DNA of 59,026 nt, taken from positions 1 to 59,026 of the forward strand of contig NZ_LJHU01000074.1 in the NCBI RefSeq assembly GCF_001295975.1, in the 5' to 3' direction. The position numbers were made by a program, and so were the translations under genes. Positions 34,700 to 42,376 of this stretch are shown here, one piece after another. The DNA comes from Brevundimonas sp. AAP58. GTDB lineage: Bacteria > Pseudomonadota > Alphaproteobacteria > Caulobacterales > Caulobacteraceae. The stretch's first letter is position 1. Each line of letters begins with the position of its first letter. The notes beneath the pieces were generated by a model. The model was not told where the DNA came from, made no database searches, and saw nothing but the letters and a program-made list of their open reading frames with translations.

Positions 34700-35548
34700 G
34701 TGAGCTTCGTCACCCGTTTCGCGCCCTCGCCGACCGGCCTGCTGCACCGGGGTCATGCCTTCTCGGCGCTGACGGCGTGGACGGCGGCGCGGTCGGCGGG
34801 CGGGCGTTTCCTGCTGCGGATCGAGGACACCGACTTCACCCGCTGTCGGCCGGAGTATGAGACGGCCCTGATCGAGGATCTGCGCTGGCTGGGCCTGGAC
34901 TGGGACGGGCCGGTGATGCGCCAGTCGGAGCGGCGCGCGGCCTATGACGCGGCGCTGGATCGGCTGCGGGACAGGGGCGTGCTCTATCGCTGCTTTCGGA
35001 CGCGCAAGGAGCTGATGGCCCTGGCGGGCGGCGCGCCCCATGCGGACGATCCGGCCGACGCGGGCGCCTTCACCGGCGGCCCCCTGCCTGCCGAAGAAGA
35101 GGCCGCGTGGATGGCCGAGGGCAGGCCCTTCGCCTGGCGGCTGTCGCTGGCGGCCGCGCGGGATCGGCTGGGCGGGTTCGAGCGCCTGATCTGGGTCGAG
35201 GAGACGGCCGATCCGGGGGTCAGGACCGCCCGGCCCGAGGCCCTGGGCGACATGGTCGTGGGGCGAAAGGACATCGGGGCGGGCTATGTCATCGCCTCGG
35301 TGGTCGATGACGCGGCCCAGGGCGTGACCCACGTCATCCGGGGCGAGGACCTGATCCAGACGACCTCGATCCAGCGCGTGCTTCAGGCCCTGCTGGACCT
35401 GCCGACCCCGACCTATCGCCACCACCGCCTGCTGCTGGGCCCGGACGGCAAGCGCTATGCCAAGCGCGACGGGTCGGTCACCCTGATGGCCCTCAGGGAG
35501 GCGGGGGTGACGGCGGAGGAGCTGAGGGCAGAGCTGGGCTTTGGCTGA
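34700..35548 (+). CDS. gluQ: Glutamyl-queuosine tRNA(Asp) synthetase
   Basis: A 282-residue paralogue of the GluRS catalytic domain that glutamylates queuosine-34 of tRNA(Asp). It has the class-I signature variant LLHRGHA, RIEDTD, HVIRGEDLIQTTSIQ and the KMSKS-equivalent KRYAKRDGS, and no anticodon-binding domain, which defines the family. The usual zinc-binding Cys motif is reduced: YRCFRTRKEL keeps one Cys where homologues have C-x-C, and the later Tyr/Cys ligands are absent. The GTG start lies 5 nt after the hydroxylase stop, so it is probably co-transcribed and coupled with it. Confidence 0.92.
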   Translation: MSFVTRFAPSPTGLLHRGHAFSALTAWTAARSAGGRFLLRIEDTDFTRCRPEYETALIEDLRWLGLDWDGPVMRQSERRAAYDAALDRLRDRGVLYRCFRTRKELMALAGGAPHADDPADAGAFTGGPLPAEEEAAWMAEGRPFAWRLSLAAARDRLGGFERLIWVEETADPGVRTARPEALGDMVVGRKDIGAGYVIASVVDDAAQGVTHVIRGEDLIQTTSIQRVLQALLDLPTPTYRHHRLLLGPDGKRYAKRDGSVTLMALREAGVTAEELRAELGFG

Positions 35549-35670
35549 TGGTCTTCGCCCGTCGTGTGACGGGTCCAGGTCGAAAGCGGATGCTCCGAAC
35601 AGCCGCTAGGGGTGGAAAGCGGACCCGACTGGAGCAGGCACGCGCCGGGCTATAAGGGAGGAACGGTCAT

Positions 35671-35679
35671 TGGTATAAT
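35671..35679 (+). promoter_or_regulatory. Extended -10 promoter element of the S41 gene
   Basis: TGG-TATAAT at 35671-35679 is a consensus -10 preceded by an extended TGn motif. No good -35 lies 17 bp upstream (TATAAG). Transcription would begin near 35687, giving a leader of about 37 nt before the ATG at 35724. Confidence 0.6.
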
Positions 35680-35723
35680 GGTGATCGTGGTCCGTCAGAA
35701 TCTCCGAGCCTCAGGGTCGATCC

Positions 35724-36785
35724 ATGCGTTTGGCAGTGCTTGTTATCGGCCTGGCTCTTGCCGGCCCGGCGGTGTCTCAGGAAGCCTTTGACCCACAAGC
35801 CCGGGTCACCGAGGCCCTTCAAGCGGTGAGGCCCATCGCACTGAACCGAGACAGTGTCGATTGGGTTGCCGTCGAAGCGAGGGCACGAGAGCTGGCGGCT
35901 TCGGCGTCAGACACAATCGACCTTCTGCCAGCCTACCACTGGATCGTCTGGTCCCTCGGCGACAACCACTCGTTCATTAGCCCAAGCGACGAACAATACG
36001 ATGAATGGGTCAGGCGAAACGGTCGCAACCGCTATCTGCCGGACCTTCCCCGTCGCCGGGTCTCGAACTCCGAGTTCCATGATCGTCCTGTCTCCGGTCG
36101 AGATCTTCCACTGGGAACAGGCTCGGTCGCCCGAACTGTGGTCGTTCCGGCCTTTGGCGGCAGCGACGCTGACAACTCCTTCGCTCAGTCAATCACTGAC
36201 GCCTTGGGCGACGGAGGGGCCTGCGGGTTTGTCGTTGATCTCCGGGGCAACTCCGGCGGCAACATGTTCCCGATGACCGCTGGGCTCTGGCCGTTGCTGG
36301 GAGAAGGTTACAGTTATCCAGCCATCGCAGGCCCTGGGTTGGAGGATGCGCGCATCGCCTTCGAGTCGGGCCAAATGGTTGGATATGCTTCGGCCGGTGC
36401 AAGTGCCGCGATACTCGGGGCGCTCCCGACGTGGACCCCCGGGACGAACATCAGTCAGCTTCCAATGGCGGTGCTCATCGATCAAGGCGTTGCCAGCTCC
36501 GGCGAGGGCACAGCCATCGCGCTGCGAGGCCGCGAAGGAACGCGCTACTTCGGTGAGCCAACCTACGGTGTCGCGAGCGCGAATGACATTCTCACCCTAA
36601 GCGACGGTATCCAGATGGCGGTCACCGCCGCTTACTTGAGGGACAGCCAAGGTCGGATCTACCCCGATGGGATCCCCCCGGACGAACCCGTGAGCACTGG
36701 CCAGGGTGACCCCCGTGATCCGGACGATGCAGTCTTGGAGGCTGCAAAAGCGTGGCTCGCCCAGCAGCCCTCCTGTCGGGGCTAG
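35724..36785 (+). CDS. S41-family C-terminal-processing-like protease, exported
   Basis: A 353-residue protein with a signal peptide (about 1-18, AVSQ). The S41 core is recognisable: FVVDLRGNSGGNMFPM and the nucleophile Ser in GVASSGEGTAIAL (near residue 258), followed by FGEPTYGVAS. No PDZ domain is evident. Such tail-type peptidases are periplasmic. Its GC is visibly lower than that of neighbouring genes, and the promoter is unusually AT-rich for this genome, which may mean acquisition. No partner genes. Confidence 0.8.
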   Translation: MRLAVLVIGLALAGPAVSQEAFDPQARVTEALQAVRPIALNRDSVDWVAVEARARELAASASDTIDLLPAYHWIVWSLGDNHSFISPSDEQYDEWVRRNGRNRYLPDLPRRRVSNSEFHDRPVSGRDLPLGTGSVARTVVVPAFGGSDADNSFAQSITDALGDGGACGFVVDLRGNSGGNMFPMTAGLWPLLGEGYSYPAIAGPGLEDARIAFESGQMVGYASAGASAAILGALPTWTPGTNISQLPMAVLIDQGVASSGEGTAIALRGREGTRYFGEPTYGVASANDILTLSDGIQMAVTAAYLRDSQGRIYPDGIPPDEPVSTGQGDPRDPDDAVLEAAKAWLAQQPSCRG

Positions 36786-37037
36786 GGTTAGGACTGCAAC
36801 TGCAAACGGACACGCCTCAGGTCAGACGACCGAACAGACCGCAAACACTGCTGCCAGGCTGCATCAGGCCGGCAATGCGCTGACTATAGGTCCGCAACGG
36901 GTCGGGTTCGGCCCTCAGCCTGACGCCCGATTGCGGACATTCAGGGGATGCGCCGTAAGCGGACACCGCGCAGGTCCGTTTGGGGTGGGGAGCGGACATG
37001 ACCGCCTTTTCCGATCAGCGCCCTTCACTTGCCAATA
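36786..37037. other. Gene-free stretch with AGCGGACAT-like repeat words
   Basis: No coding potential is visible. Words related to AGCGGACAT occur at about 36933 (GCGGACATT), 36958 (AAGCGGACA) and 36991 (GAGCGGACATG), and GGTGGAAAGCGGAC occurs at 35610 in the preceding gap. They look like remnants of a dispersed repeat. Confidence 0.4.
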
Positions 37038-37068
37038 TGGAAAGTTATGATACTTTCCACTTTGGAAA
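37038..37068 (+). promoter_or_regulatory. Three-half-site palindromic operator and promoter
   Basis: TGGAAAGT (37038-37045), ACTTTCCA (37052-37059) and TGGAAA (37063-37068) alternate in orientation. The first pair is a perfect 8-bp palindrome with a 6-bp spacer; the second pair is a perfect 6-bp palindrome (TTTCCA-CTT-TGGAAA). The 6-bp spacer TATGAT is itself a good -10 hexamer, with TTCACT 16 bp upstream as a weak -35, so a bound protein would cover the promoter. The winged-helix product of the operon is the likely ligand. Confidence 0.65.
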
Positions 37069-37085
37069 CCAAAGAGGTGCTTACA

Positions 37086-37532
37086 GTGGTGGATCGGACA
37101 TCCCTTGACGCGCTGGCGGAAGTTCGTGACGCCAAAGCCGCTGTTGCCAAGCGACTCGATGTTCACTGGACATTCGACCTGGCGTTCGCGCTGGCGGTCG
37201 GGGGCGTTTTCGCCGTGAACACCATGCCGATGCCTTGGGGACCTCTCGCTGCAGGGCCGTGCATCGGGGCGATCACCTGGCTATCGGTCATCCGTCGCGA
37301 CCGCAGCGGGATATGGGCGAAGAACGGCGGCCCGCCTCCGGCGCGGGCCGTGGCCATCGGCATGTATCTCATCATTGCGGCGCTGGCGTTGATCACCTTC
37401 ATCTCGTCGATGGCGCTTGGTCAGCGCTGGCCGGCCCTTATTGCAGGAGCCCTCGCTACGATGACCACCTTCGTAGCCAGCCGCTGGTGGGTTTCGATTT
37501 ATCGCAAGGCCTTGGCAGCCAGCGAAATATGA
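37086..37532 (+). CDS. Small membrane protein paired with a winged-helix regulator
   Basis: A 148-residue protein: a soluble N-terminal helix (SLDALAEVRDAKAAVAKRLDVHW) followed by about four hydrophobic helices (near residues 28-48, 52-70, 90-115, 120-140). I chose GTG at 37086 because GAGG lies 8 nt upstream; an ATG at 37047 would start inside the operator. The stop overlaps the regulator ATG (ATGA). Function unknown. Small membrane proteins beside this type of winged-helix protein are a recurrent pair in Gram-negative bacteria, as I recall, suggesting membrane control of the regulator. Confidence 0.65.
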   Translation: MVDRTSLDALAEVRDAKAAVAKRLDVHWTFDLAFALAVGGVFAVNTMPMPWGPLAAGPCIGAITWLSVIRRDRSGIWAKNGGPPPARAVAIGMYLIIAALALITFISSMALGQRWPALIAGALATMTTFVASRWWVSIYRKALAASEI

Positions 37533-37849
37533 AGGTGCCGACGTTCGATCCGGTGATCCATGCGCCGGGTCGGCTTCAGATCTGTGCCGTTCTGGTGAGC
37601 GTGGAGGAGGCCGAGTTCTCCATGCTCCGGGATGCACTAGCTGTGTCGGACTCGGTCTTGTCCAAGCATTTGAAGCTGCTGAACGAGGCTCAGTATATTG
37701 CTATCCGCAAAGCCGTTTCCTCCGGCAGGAACAGGACCTGGGCGCGGCTGACGCCCTTGGGGCGACGGGCCTTTACCGCCCATTTAGCGGAGCTCCAACG
37801 GCTTGCTAGCCTGCAATCATTTCCACGCTCGGAAGAGCAATCAGACTAG
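37529..37849 (+). CDS. Winged-helix transcriptional regulator
   Basis: A 106-residue winged-helix protein of the MarR/PadR-like single-domain type: FDPVIHAPGRLQICAVL, recognition helix SDSVLSKHLKLLNEAQY, and a wing RKAVSSGRNRTWARLTPLGRRAF. The family lacks a ligand domain, so dimer formation and response probably depend on a partner. Coupled by ATGA overlap to the membrane protein gene. The palindromes at 37038-37068 are the likely operator. Confidence 0.85.
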   Translation: MKVPTFDPVIHAPGRLQICAVLVSVEEAEFSMLRDALAVSDSVLSKHLKLLNEAQYIAIRKAVSSGRNRTWARLTPLGRRAFTAHLAELQRLASLQSFPRSEEQSD

Positions 37850-38198
37850 CGTTTGAGGCAAAGGTCGCACAAAGTCGGGACAGTCGGCGTCCAGCATTTG
37901 CGGGCGAGCAGTTCCGACCTTTTTTCATTGGCCAAGGGGCGAGCTCGCCTACCACACCCGACTGGCGGACGATTGCGGCTGCGCCGATCGTCGCTGGCCT
38001 TCCCGTCTTCGATGTCCGCTATGCGTCGAAAGCGGGCATGGACTGTGGGCAGGCGCGACCCGGGCGTCGCCGACGTGGTCAGGCTGTCTGGCACCCGATG
38101 ATCGCCGTTCTGAAACGCGCGCGATGGCCGTGACGGCGGCCGTCGATTGATCGAACCGCAGGGGAGCCTGGCGGTCGCGTCATGGGCCGCAGACCCTG
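37850..38198. other. Gene-free 349-bp stretch
   Basis: Overlapping 82-codon frames exist on both strands, but neither has a start context, a recognisable protein or consistent codon use. An imperfect palindrome ATGTCCGCT (38012-38020) / AGCGGGCAT (38031-38039) belongs to the same repeat words seen at 35.6 and 36.9 kb. The stretch marks the right edge of the lower-GC patch. Confidence 0.5.
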
Positions 38199-38906
38199 TC
38201 AGACCCCGGGAAAGACCTCGGTGATCGGGCGGTGCTCGGGCAGGATGTAGACGATCCCCGCCGTGCCTCTGAAGGTCGGGGCGATGATATCGTCATAGAA
38301 GGCGACCGGCACGTTCACGCAGCCGTAGGAGATGCGGTTGTCCTCAGGCGTCGGCGTCGCCAGGCGCTGCAGTCGACGATCTGCCGGTCGACCCCTGACC
38401 GGATGCAGCGAGAGCGCTTCGTCGTAGTCGATCCAGAGCACGCTCGCCCCGGTCAGGTTCTCGCCGGTCGCGGCGAGAAAGCGTCCCGATGGCGTGATGC
38501 GGTCTTCCGGCGCGATGGCGGACAGGGGGCGGTCGCCGATCCCGGGGGGCGAGATGTCGCCTCGCGCCAGACCCAGAAGCACGGGCGCGGTCCCCAGCAG
38601 CCCTCCGTCGGGGCTGAAGGCGAAGACCCGGGCCTCGACCTTGTCGATCAGGACGAAGGGCAGGCCCTGATTGTCGCCGGTCGCAAGAACCCAGGACTTC
38701 AGACGTTGAATGGCGGGCGAGGCCGCTGGGTCGACCGCGTCCGCCTGGCCCAGTGCACCGGGCTGTCGCGCGGCCGCCGGGAAGGACATGGCGAGGATGA
38801 GCCCGAGCGCCAGACCGGCGGCGCCTATCCCCCGCCCCAGCCTGCGGCGCCCGGCCGGGGAACGGCCTGTCGGCGCGGCTGTCCCCGCGGGGGCCCCGGC
38901 CGTCAC
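38199..38906 (-). CDS. L,D-transpeptidase (YkuD-type) family protein
   Basis: A 235-residue exported protein (Arg-rich start then a hydrophobic segment ending FPAAARQ near residue 48). The transpeptidase core is in the second half: ITPSGRF, LHPVRGR, and the catalytic Cys196 in RISYGCVNVP. Such enzymes form 3-3 peptidoglycan cross-links or attach proteins. No LysM or other wall-binding domain is present. I chose GTG at 38906, 2 nt after the stop of the upstream Pro-rich gene; the longer frame would run through that gene on the same strand. Co-transcription with it is very likely. Confidence 0.8.
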   Translation of the reverse strand: MTAGAPAGTAAPTGRSPAGRRRLGRGIGAAGLALGLILAMSFPAAARQPGALGQADAVDPAASPAIQRLKSWVLATGDNQGLPFVLIDKVEARVFAFSPDGGLLGTAPVLLGLARGDISPPGIGDRPLSAIAPEDRITPSGRFLAATGENLTGASVLWIDYDEALSLHPVRGRPADRRLQRLATPTPEDNRISYGCVNVPVAFYDDIIAPTFRGTAGIVYILPEHRPITEVFPGV

Positions 38907-38908
38907 CG

Positions 38909-39511
38909 TCAGTTTCGATCCTGTCTGGGCGGATAGACGGGAACGGGCGGCGGAGGCGGCGGCGACACCCGTGACGACATCACGGCGGATCCGCTCACCG
39001 GCGGCGGCGGAGCCGTCTCGTGGGCCGATGCGCGCGCGCCACGGCCCGAACCGCCACCGTGGCCCTCGACCGGCGTGCAGACCGTGCCGTCCTCGCAATC
39101 CGAGAAATAGACCTGCGGCGGCTCGACCATGATCTCCGACGGGCGCACATGGACCTCGGGACGCTGGACGTAGATCTGGGCGGGCGCGATGCGGATCGGC
39201 GGGGCGTCCACATAGACCGGCGGGCCCTGGATGTGGACGACCGGGCCGGCGACATGGACCGGGCGACCGATCACCCGGTAGCCGGGCGAGGCGACGTGGA
39301 TGGCCGGGCCGGCCGGGACGTGGATCGGCGGCGGCCAGCCGCCGGGCGGGGTATAGCCGCCTCCACCCGTCCACGGGCCGTAGAAGTCGACGACGCGGGT
39401 GCAGGCGCAGGCGTCATGCGAGCCGTGCGGGCGTTCGTGGCATCCGTGACCATCCGTCGCCGCCGCGCCCGAGATCAGCATGGAGGCCACGATCGAAGTG
39501 ATCGGATCCAT
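38909..39511 (-). CDS. Pro/Val-rich repetitive exported protein
   Basis: A 200-residue protein with short strand-like repeats in the middle (PPIHVPAGPAIHVASPG, GPVVHIQGPPVYVDAPPIRI, RPEVHVRPSEIMVEPPQVYF), each about ten residues with alternating Val/Ile/His and a Pro-Pro turn, then two Cys (DCEDGTVC) and a poly-Pro tail. The N-terminus (ITSIVASMLISGAAA) may be a short signal. No known family. The L,D-transpeptidase gene follows 2 nt later, so it may be a wall-associated substrate or partner (inference). Confidence 0.6.
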   Translation of the reverse strand: MDPITSIVASMLISGAAATDGHGCHERPHGSHDACACTRVVDFYGPWTGGGGYTPPGGWPPPIHVPAGPAIHVASPGYRVIGRPVHVAGPVVHIQGPPVYVDAPPIRIAPAQIYVQRPEVHVRPSEIMVEPPQVYFSDCEDGTVCTPVEGHGGGSGRGARASAHETAPPPPVSGSAVMSSRVSPPPPPPVPVYPPRQDRN

Positions 39512-39732
39512 TCCGTCAGCTCCCCTCTCAAGTCCTTGCGAGACTTCAATATTCTCCTGTCAGGCGAACCCTGGAGGAGGCCGGCAACGCACTCGATTAC
39601 AGCTACATTAACCCTTTTCGCCTGTCCACCGCCGGGGCCTGAGCCCGCCCGCCTGTCGCGCGGACATCCCCGTCGGGCGATGACGCGACCGGCGCGCGAG
39701 GCTAGGTGGCGGGCTGGCCTTCCGACCGCCGG

Positions 39733-40680
39733 TTACAGCCGATCGATCAACGCCTGGGCTTCGCGACGCGATCCGTCGACATCGTTTCCGGCCGCCAGTG
39801 CCCGACGATACCAGCAAAGCGCCTCGTTTCGATTGCGCGGGAGGCCGCCATTCCCGTTCTGGAATGAAAGCCCCAGACCGAGCATGGCATAGGCGTGGTT
39901 GCGCTGCGCGGCACTATAAAGATAGGGAATCGCGTTGCGTTGATTTTGCGTCATTCCAGCATAGTCCCCATAGAGAAGGACGCCTTGAGAATACATCGCG
40001 TCACTATGGTCTTGTAAGGCTGCCCTCTGAAACCATCGAAAGGCCTCTGGAAAATTGGCGTCTATACCTCGCTCGCCCATGTAATAGCGCCCGACAGCAT
40101 ACTGGGCGTGGGCAAAGCCAGCCTCTCCCGCCAGCCGCAGACGTGTCAGCGCGCGAACGTGATCACCGGCCCTGCTGAGCTCCACACCGGCCAGGTAGTC
40201 CTCAAAACCGCGACGCAGCAGCGCCGTTTGCGCCCGCCTTTCAGAAACATCTAGTCCCCGCGCTTCCTGCAACTGATAGATCCGCTCGACTTCTGCAAAG
40301 TCGACCGGCGCGCCATACAGGCCGATTTGGTGAATTTTTTGGATCGTGTTGGCCGCCTCTTCCCACAGACGGGCCCCGTATGTCGTATAGGCGAAGTTTT
40401 CCGTGCGTTGCATCACCAGCCGGTTCAGTCGGACGGCCTCGGCCCAGTCCACCTGCGTGCCATCCGTCGGCCGGTAAAGCTCTCGGGCCAGGCCAGAGAG
40501 CGTCGCAGTGAATCTGCTCTCCAGAGCCTCTGTCCGGCGCTGGTCCAGCGGGGCCGGCTGTGGATAGCTGAGGCACGATGCGCGCGGGCCAGAGGTTTGC
40601 GCCATCGCCTGCGGCACCGCGCCGACCATGGCCACCGACACCGCCATCGCGCCTGCACAAGCCAAGCCCATCCACCGCAT
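39733..40680 (-). CDS. Sel1-repeat exported protein
   Basis: A 315-residue protein with a signal peptide (about 1-27, AMAQ) and Sel1-like TPR repeats in the C-terminal half (AGFAHAQYAVGRYYMGERGIDANF, SDAMYSQGVLLYGDY, AYAMLGLGLSFQNG). The N-terminal half is helical without a known domain. Sel1 proteins are scaffolds for protein interaction, often in the periplasm. I start at ATG 40680 (AAGGG 7 nt upstream) rather than the longer frame. GC is distinctly lower than the genome around it. Confidence 0.82.
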   Translation of the reverse strand: MRWMGLACAGAMAVSVAMVGAVPQAMAQTSGPRASCLSYPQPAPLDQRRTEALESRFTATLSGLARELYRPTDGTQVDWAEAVRLNRLVMQRTENFAYTTYGARLWEEAANTIQKIHQIGLYGAPVDFAEVERIYQLQEARGLDVSERRAQTALLRRGFEDYLAGVELSRAGDHVRALTRLRLAGEAGFAHAQYAVGRYYMGERGIDANFPEAFRWFQRAALQDHSDAMYSQGVLLYGDYAGMTQNQRNAIPYLYSAAQRNHAYAMLGLGLSFQNGNGGLPRNRNEALCWYRRALAAGNDVDGSRREAQALIDRL

Positions 40681-40874
40681 GTTCCGACCCTTTTCCACTG
40701 CACTCCCGTCAACGTTGTCCGAAACAGCAGCGCTGGCAAGGTTGGAACGTGCGACCAAAGTCCGCTTCCGGTCGCGTCGAGACCCTGATTTGACGGCGAT
40801 GAGAAGACGCTGACCCCGGATCGTCTGGCTCTGGCGTTAAGCCCGGAGAGACCCTCGCCACGAGCCTCGAAGCC

Positions 40875-41005
40875 TCTGCCTCCCCTTCATGGGAGTAGAG
40901 ACGACGGCGGGCGGACCGAAGCGAAGTCCGGGTGGGGAGGGTGGTGCAAACCCCACCCTGTCGTCGCTGGCGCGCCGACATCCCTGCCCATAAAGGGGAG
41001 GCAGA
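40875..41005. repeat. 131-bp palindromic element abutting the DMT transporter start
   Basis: Terminal arms 40875-40893 and 40987-41005 are 19-bp inverted copies with one mismatch. A second, inner pair (GGGTGGGG near 40930 and ACCCCACCC near 40951) lies inside. The right arm ends exactly one base before the ATG of the transporter gene and contains GGGGAGG, which serves as its Shine-Dalgarno. No protein is encoded. Confidence 0.8.
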
Positions 41006-41938
41006 ATGACCGCCCCCGCTCCCCGTCTGATTCCGCTGCTGGTCGTGCTGGCCTCGGCGTCGATCCTGGGGCTGGCACCGATCCTGGTCAGGCTCACCGA
41101 AACGGGACCGGCGGCGGCGGGGTTCTGGCGGTTCGCCTTCGCCATGCCGCTGCTGGTCCTGCTGGTCGCCCGGCCGGGCGGCGAAGGCCCAGACTGGCTA
41201 GGATTGGGGCGGCCGTCGAAGTGGATGCTGCTGGCGGGGCTGTTCTTCGCGCTGGACCTGTCGTTCTGGCACTACGGCATCGTCATGACCTCGGTCGCCA
41301 ACGCCACGGTGCTGTGCAACCTGACGCCGGTGGTGGTGACCCTGATCGGGTGGCTGTTCTTCAAGGAGAAGCCCGCGCGGCTGTTCCTCCTGGCGCTGGG
41401 CTTCGCCATGGCCGGGGCCTGGGCCATGGCGGCGGGCAAGGCGGGGGGCCAGGGCACCAATCCGCCGCTGGGCGACGCCCTCTCTCTGCTCGTCTCGGTC
41501 TGGTACGCCCTCTACTTCCTGATGGTGAAGTTTGCCCGGACCACGGCGGGCGCCTTGAAGGTCACCTTCTGGGCGACCCTGGCGGGCCTGCCGCTGATGG
41601 GGGCCGTCGCCCTGATGCTGGGCGAGGACATGGTTCCGGCGACGGCCGCGGGATGGGCGGCCTGTGTGGGCATGGGGCTGATGCATGTGGCCGGACAGGG
41701 CGGCGTAGCCTGGGCGCTGGGGCGGCTGCCGGCGTCCATCACCGCCGTGACCATCCTGATCCAGCCGATCGTGGCGGGTCTGCTGGGATGGGTGATCTTC
41801 GGCGAGATCCTGTCGCCGGTTCAGGCGCTGGGCGGGGCGCTGGTGATGGCGGCGATCGTCCTGGCGCAGTGGTCGAACGCGCGACCGCCCGCGCCTACGA
41901 AAACGGGCGCGGCTCCCGGAGGAACCGCGCCCGCGTGA
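41006..41938 (+). CDS. EamA-type DMT superfamily transporter
   Basis: A 310-residue inner-membrane protein with ten hydrophobic helices arranged as two EamA repeats (first: GLAPILVRLTETGPAAAGFWRFAFAMP; second: SLLVSVWYALYFLMVKFARTT, then GEILSPVQALGGALVMAAI). The family exports metabolites such as amino acids; the substrate cannot be read from sequence. GGGGAGG 5 nt before ATG comes from the preceding palindromic element. The last codons contain the antisense terminator of cspA. Confidence 0.9.
   Translation: MTAPAPRLIPLLVVLASASILGLAPILVRLTETGPAAAGFWRFAFAMPLLVLLVARPGGEGPDWLGLGRPSKWMLLAGLFFALDLSFWHYGIVMTSVANATVLCNLTPVVVTLIGWLFFKEKPARLFLLALGFAMAGAWAMAAGKAGGQGTNPPLGDALSLLVSVWYALYFLMVKFARTTAGALKVTFWATLAGLPLMGAVALMLGEDMVPATAAGWAACVGMGLMHVAGQGGVAWALGRLPASITAVTILIQPIVAGLLGWVIFGEILSPVQALGGALVMAAIVLAQWSNARPPAPTKTGAAPGGTAPA
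41900..41933 (-). terminator. cspA terminator inside the 3' end of the transporter gene
   Basis: CGGGCGCGG (41904-41912) pairs with CCGCGCCCG (41925-41933) as a perfect 9-bp stem. On the minus strand, the stem is followed by UUUU (41903-41900). It therefore ends the leftward cspA transcript, about 35 bp after its stop, but lies within the final codons of the convergent transporter gene. Confidence 0.8.
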
Positions 41939-41967
41939 TCGCTATCGGCGACCCTGATCGGTGAGGA

Positions 41968-42171
41968 TCAGAGGACCTTCAGGTTCACGGCCGAGGTCTT
42001 GCCGCGCTGGGATTCCAGCTCGTATTCGACCTTGGCGTTCTCATCGAGACCGGCGAGGCCGGCTTTCTGAACGGCGGTGATGTGCACGAACACATCGTTT
42101 CCGCCGGATTCGGGCTGGATGAAACCGAAGCCCTTGGTGGGGTTGAACCACTTGACCGTACCGGTCGGCAT
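41968..42171 (-). CDS. cspA: Cold-shock domain protein
   Basis: A 67-residue CspA-type OB-fold protein that binds single-stranded RNA/DNA: RNP1 is KGFGFI and RNP2 is VFVHI, framed by TGTVKWFN and the C-terminal AVNLKVL. GGAG lies 7 nt before ATG. About 200 bp of non-coding DNA separate it from the upstream extensin-like gene, leaving room for the long structured 5' leader typical of cspA transcripts. Whether this paralogue is cold-inducible or constitutive is not evident. A strong terminator follows at 41900-41933. Confidence 0.95.
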   Translation of the reverse strand: MPTGTVKWFNPTKGFGFIQPESGGNDVFVHITAVQKAGLAGLDENAKVEYELESQRGKTSAVNLKVL

Positions 42172-42376
42172 TGTGCGTCTCCATAAACGCGCTCTTCCAG
42201 GCGAACGCCCTGTTCAAGGGGTCCGACAATCCATCTGGACAGGCTCGTTCATAGAAGGAGCTAGACGCAGGTTTGGACCCCACGCGAAATCCGGATTGCG
42301 CGAATGTTGTCTCCCAGCCGTCAAGCCCGGTCAATCGGAATCGATTCGCGCCCCGGGCGATCAAGATGAAGTGAAA

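Noticed and set aside
35660..35722. tRNA-like phrases (TGGTATAATGGTG, GGGTCGATCC) before the S41 gene
   Set aside because: No acceptor stem, no anticodon arm in place, and the TATAAT is better explained as an extended -10 promoter.
37846..38101. Overlapping 82-codon frames on both strands
   Set aside because: No ribosome binding site, no recognisable product, and the two exclude each other.
38907..39374. Longer N-terminus for the L,D-transpeptidase
   Set aside because: It would run through the Pro-rich gene on the same strand in another frame and would place the signal peptide in the middle of the protein.
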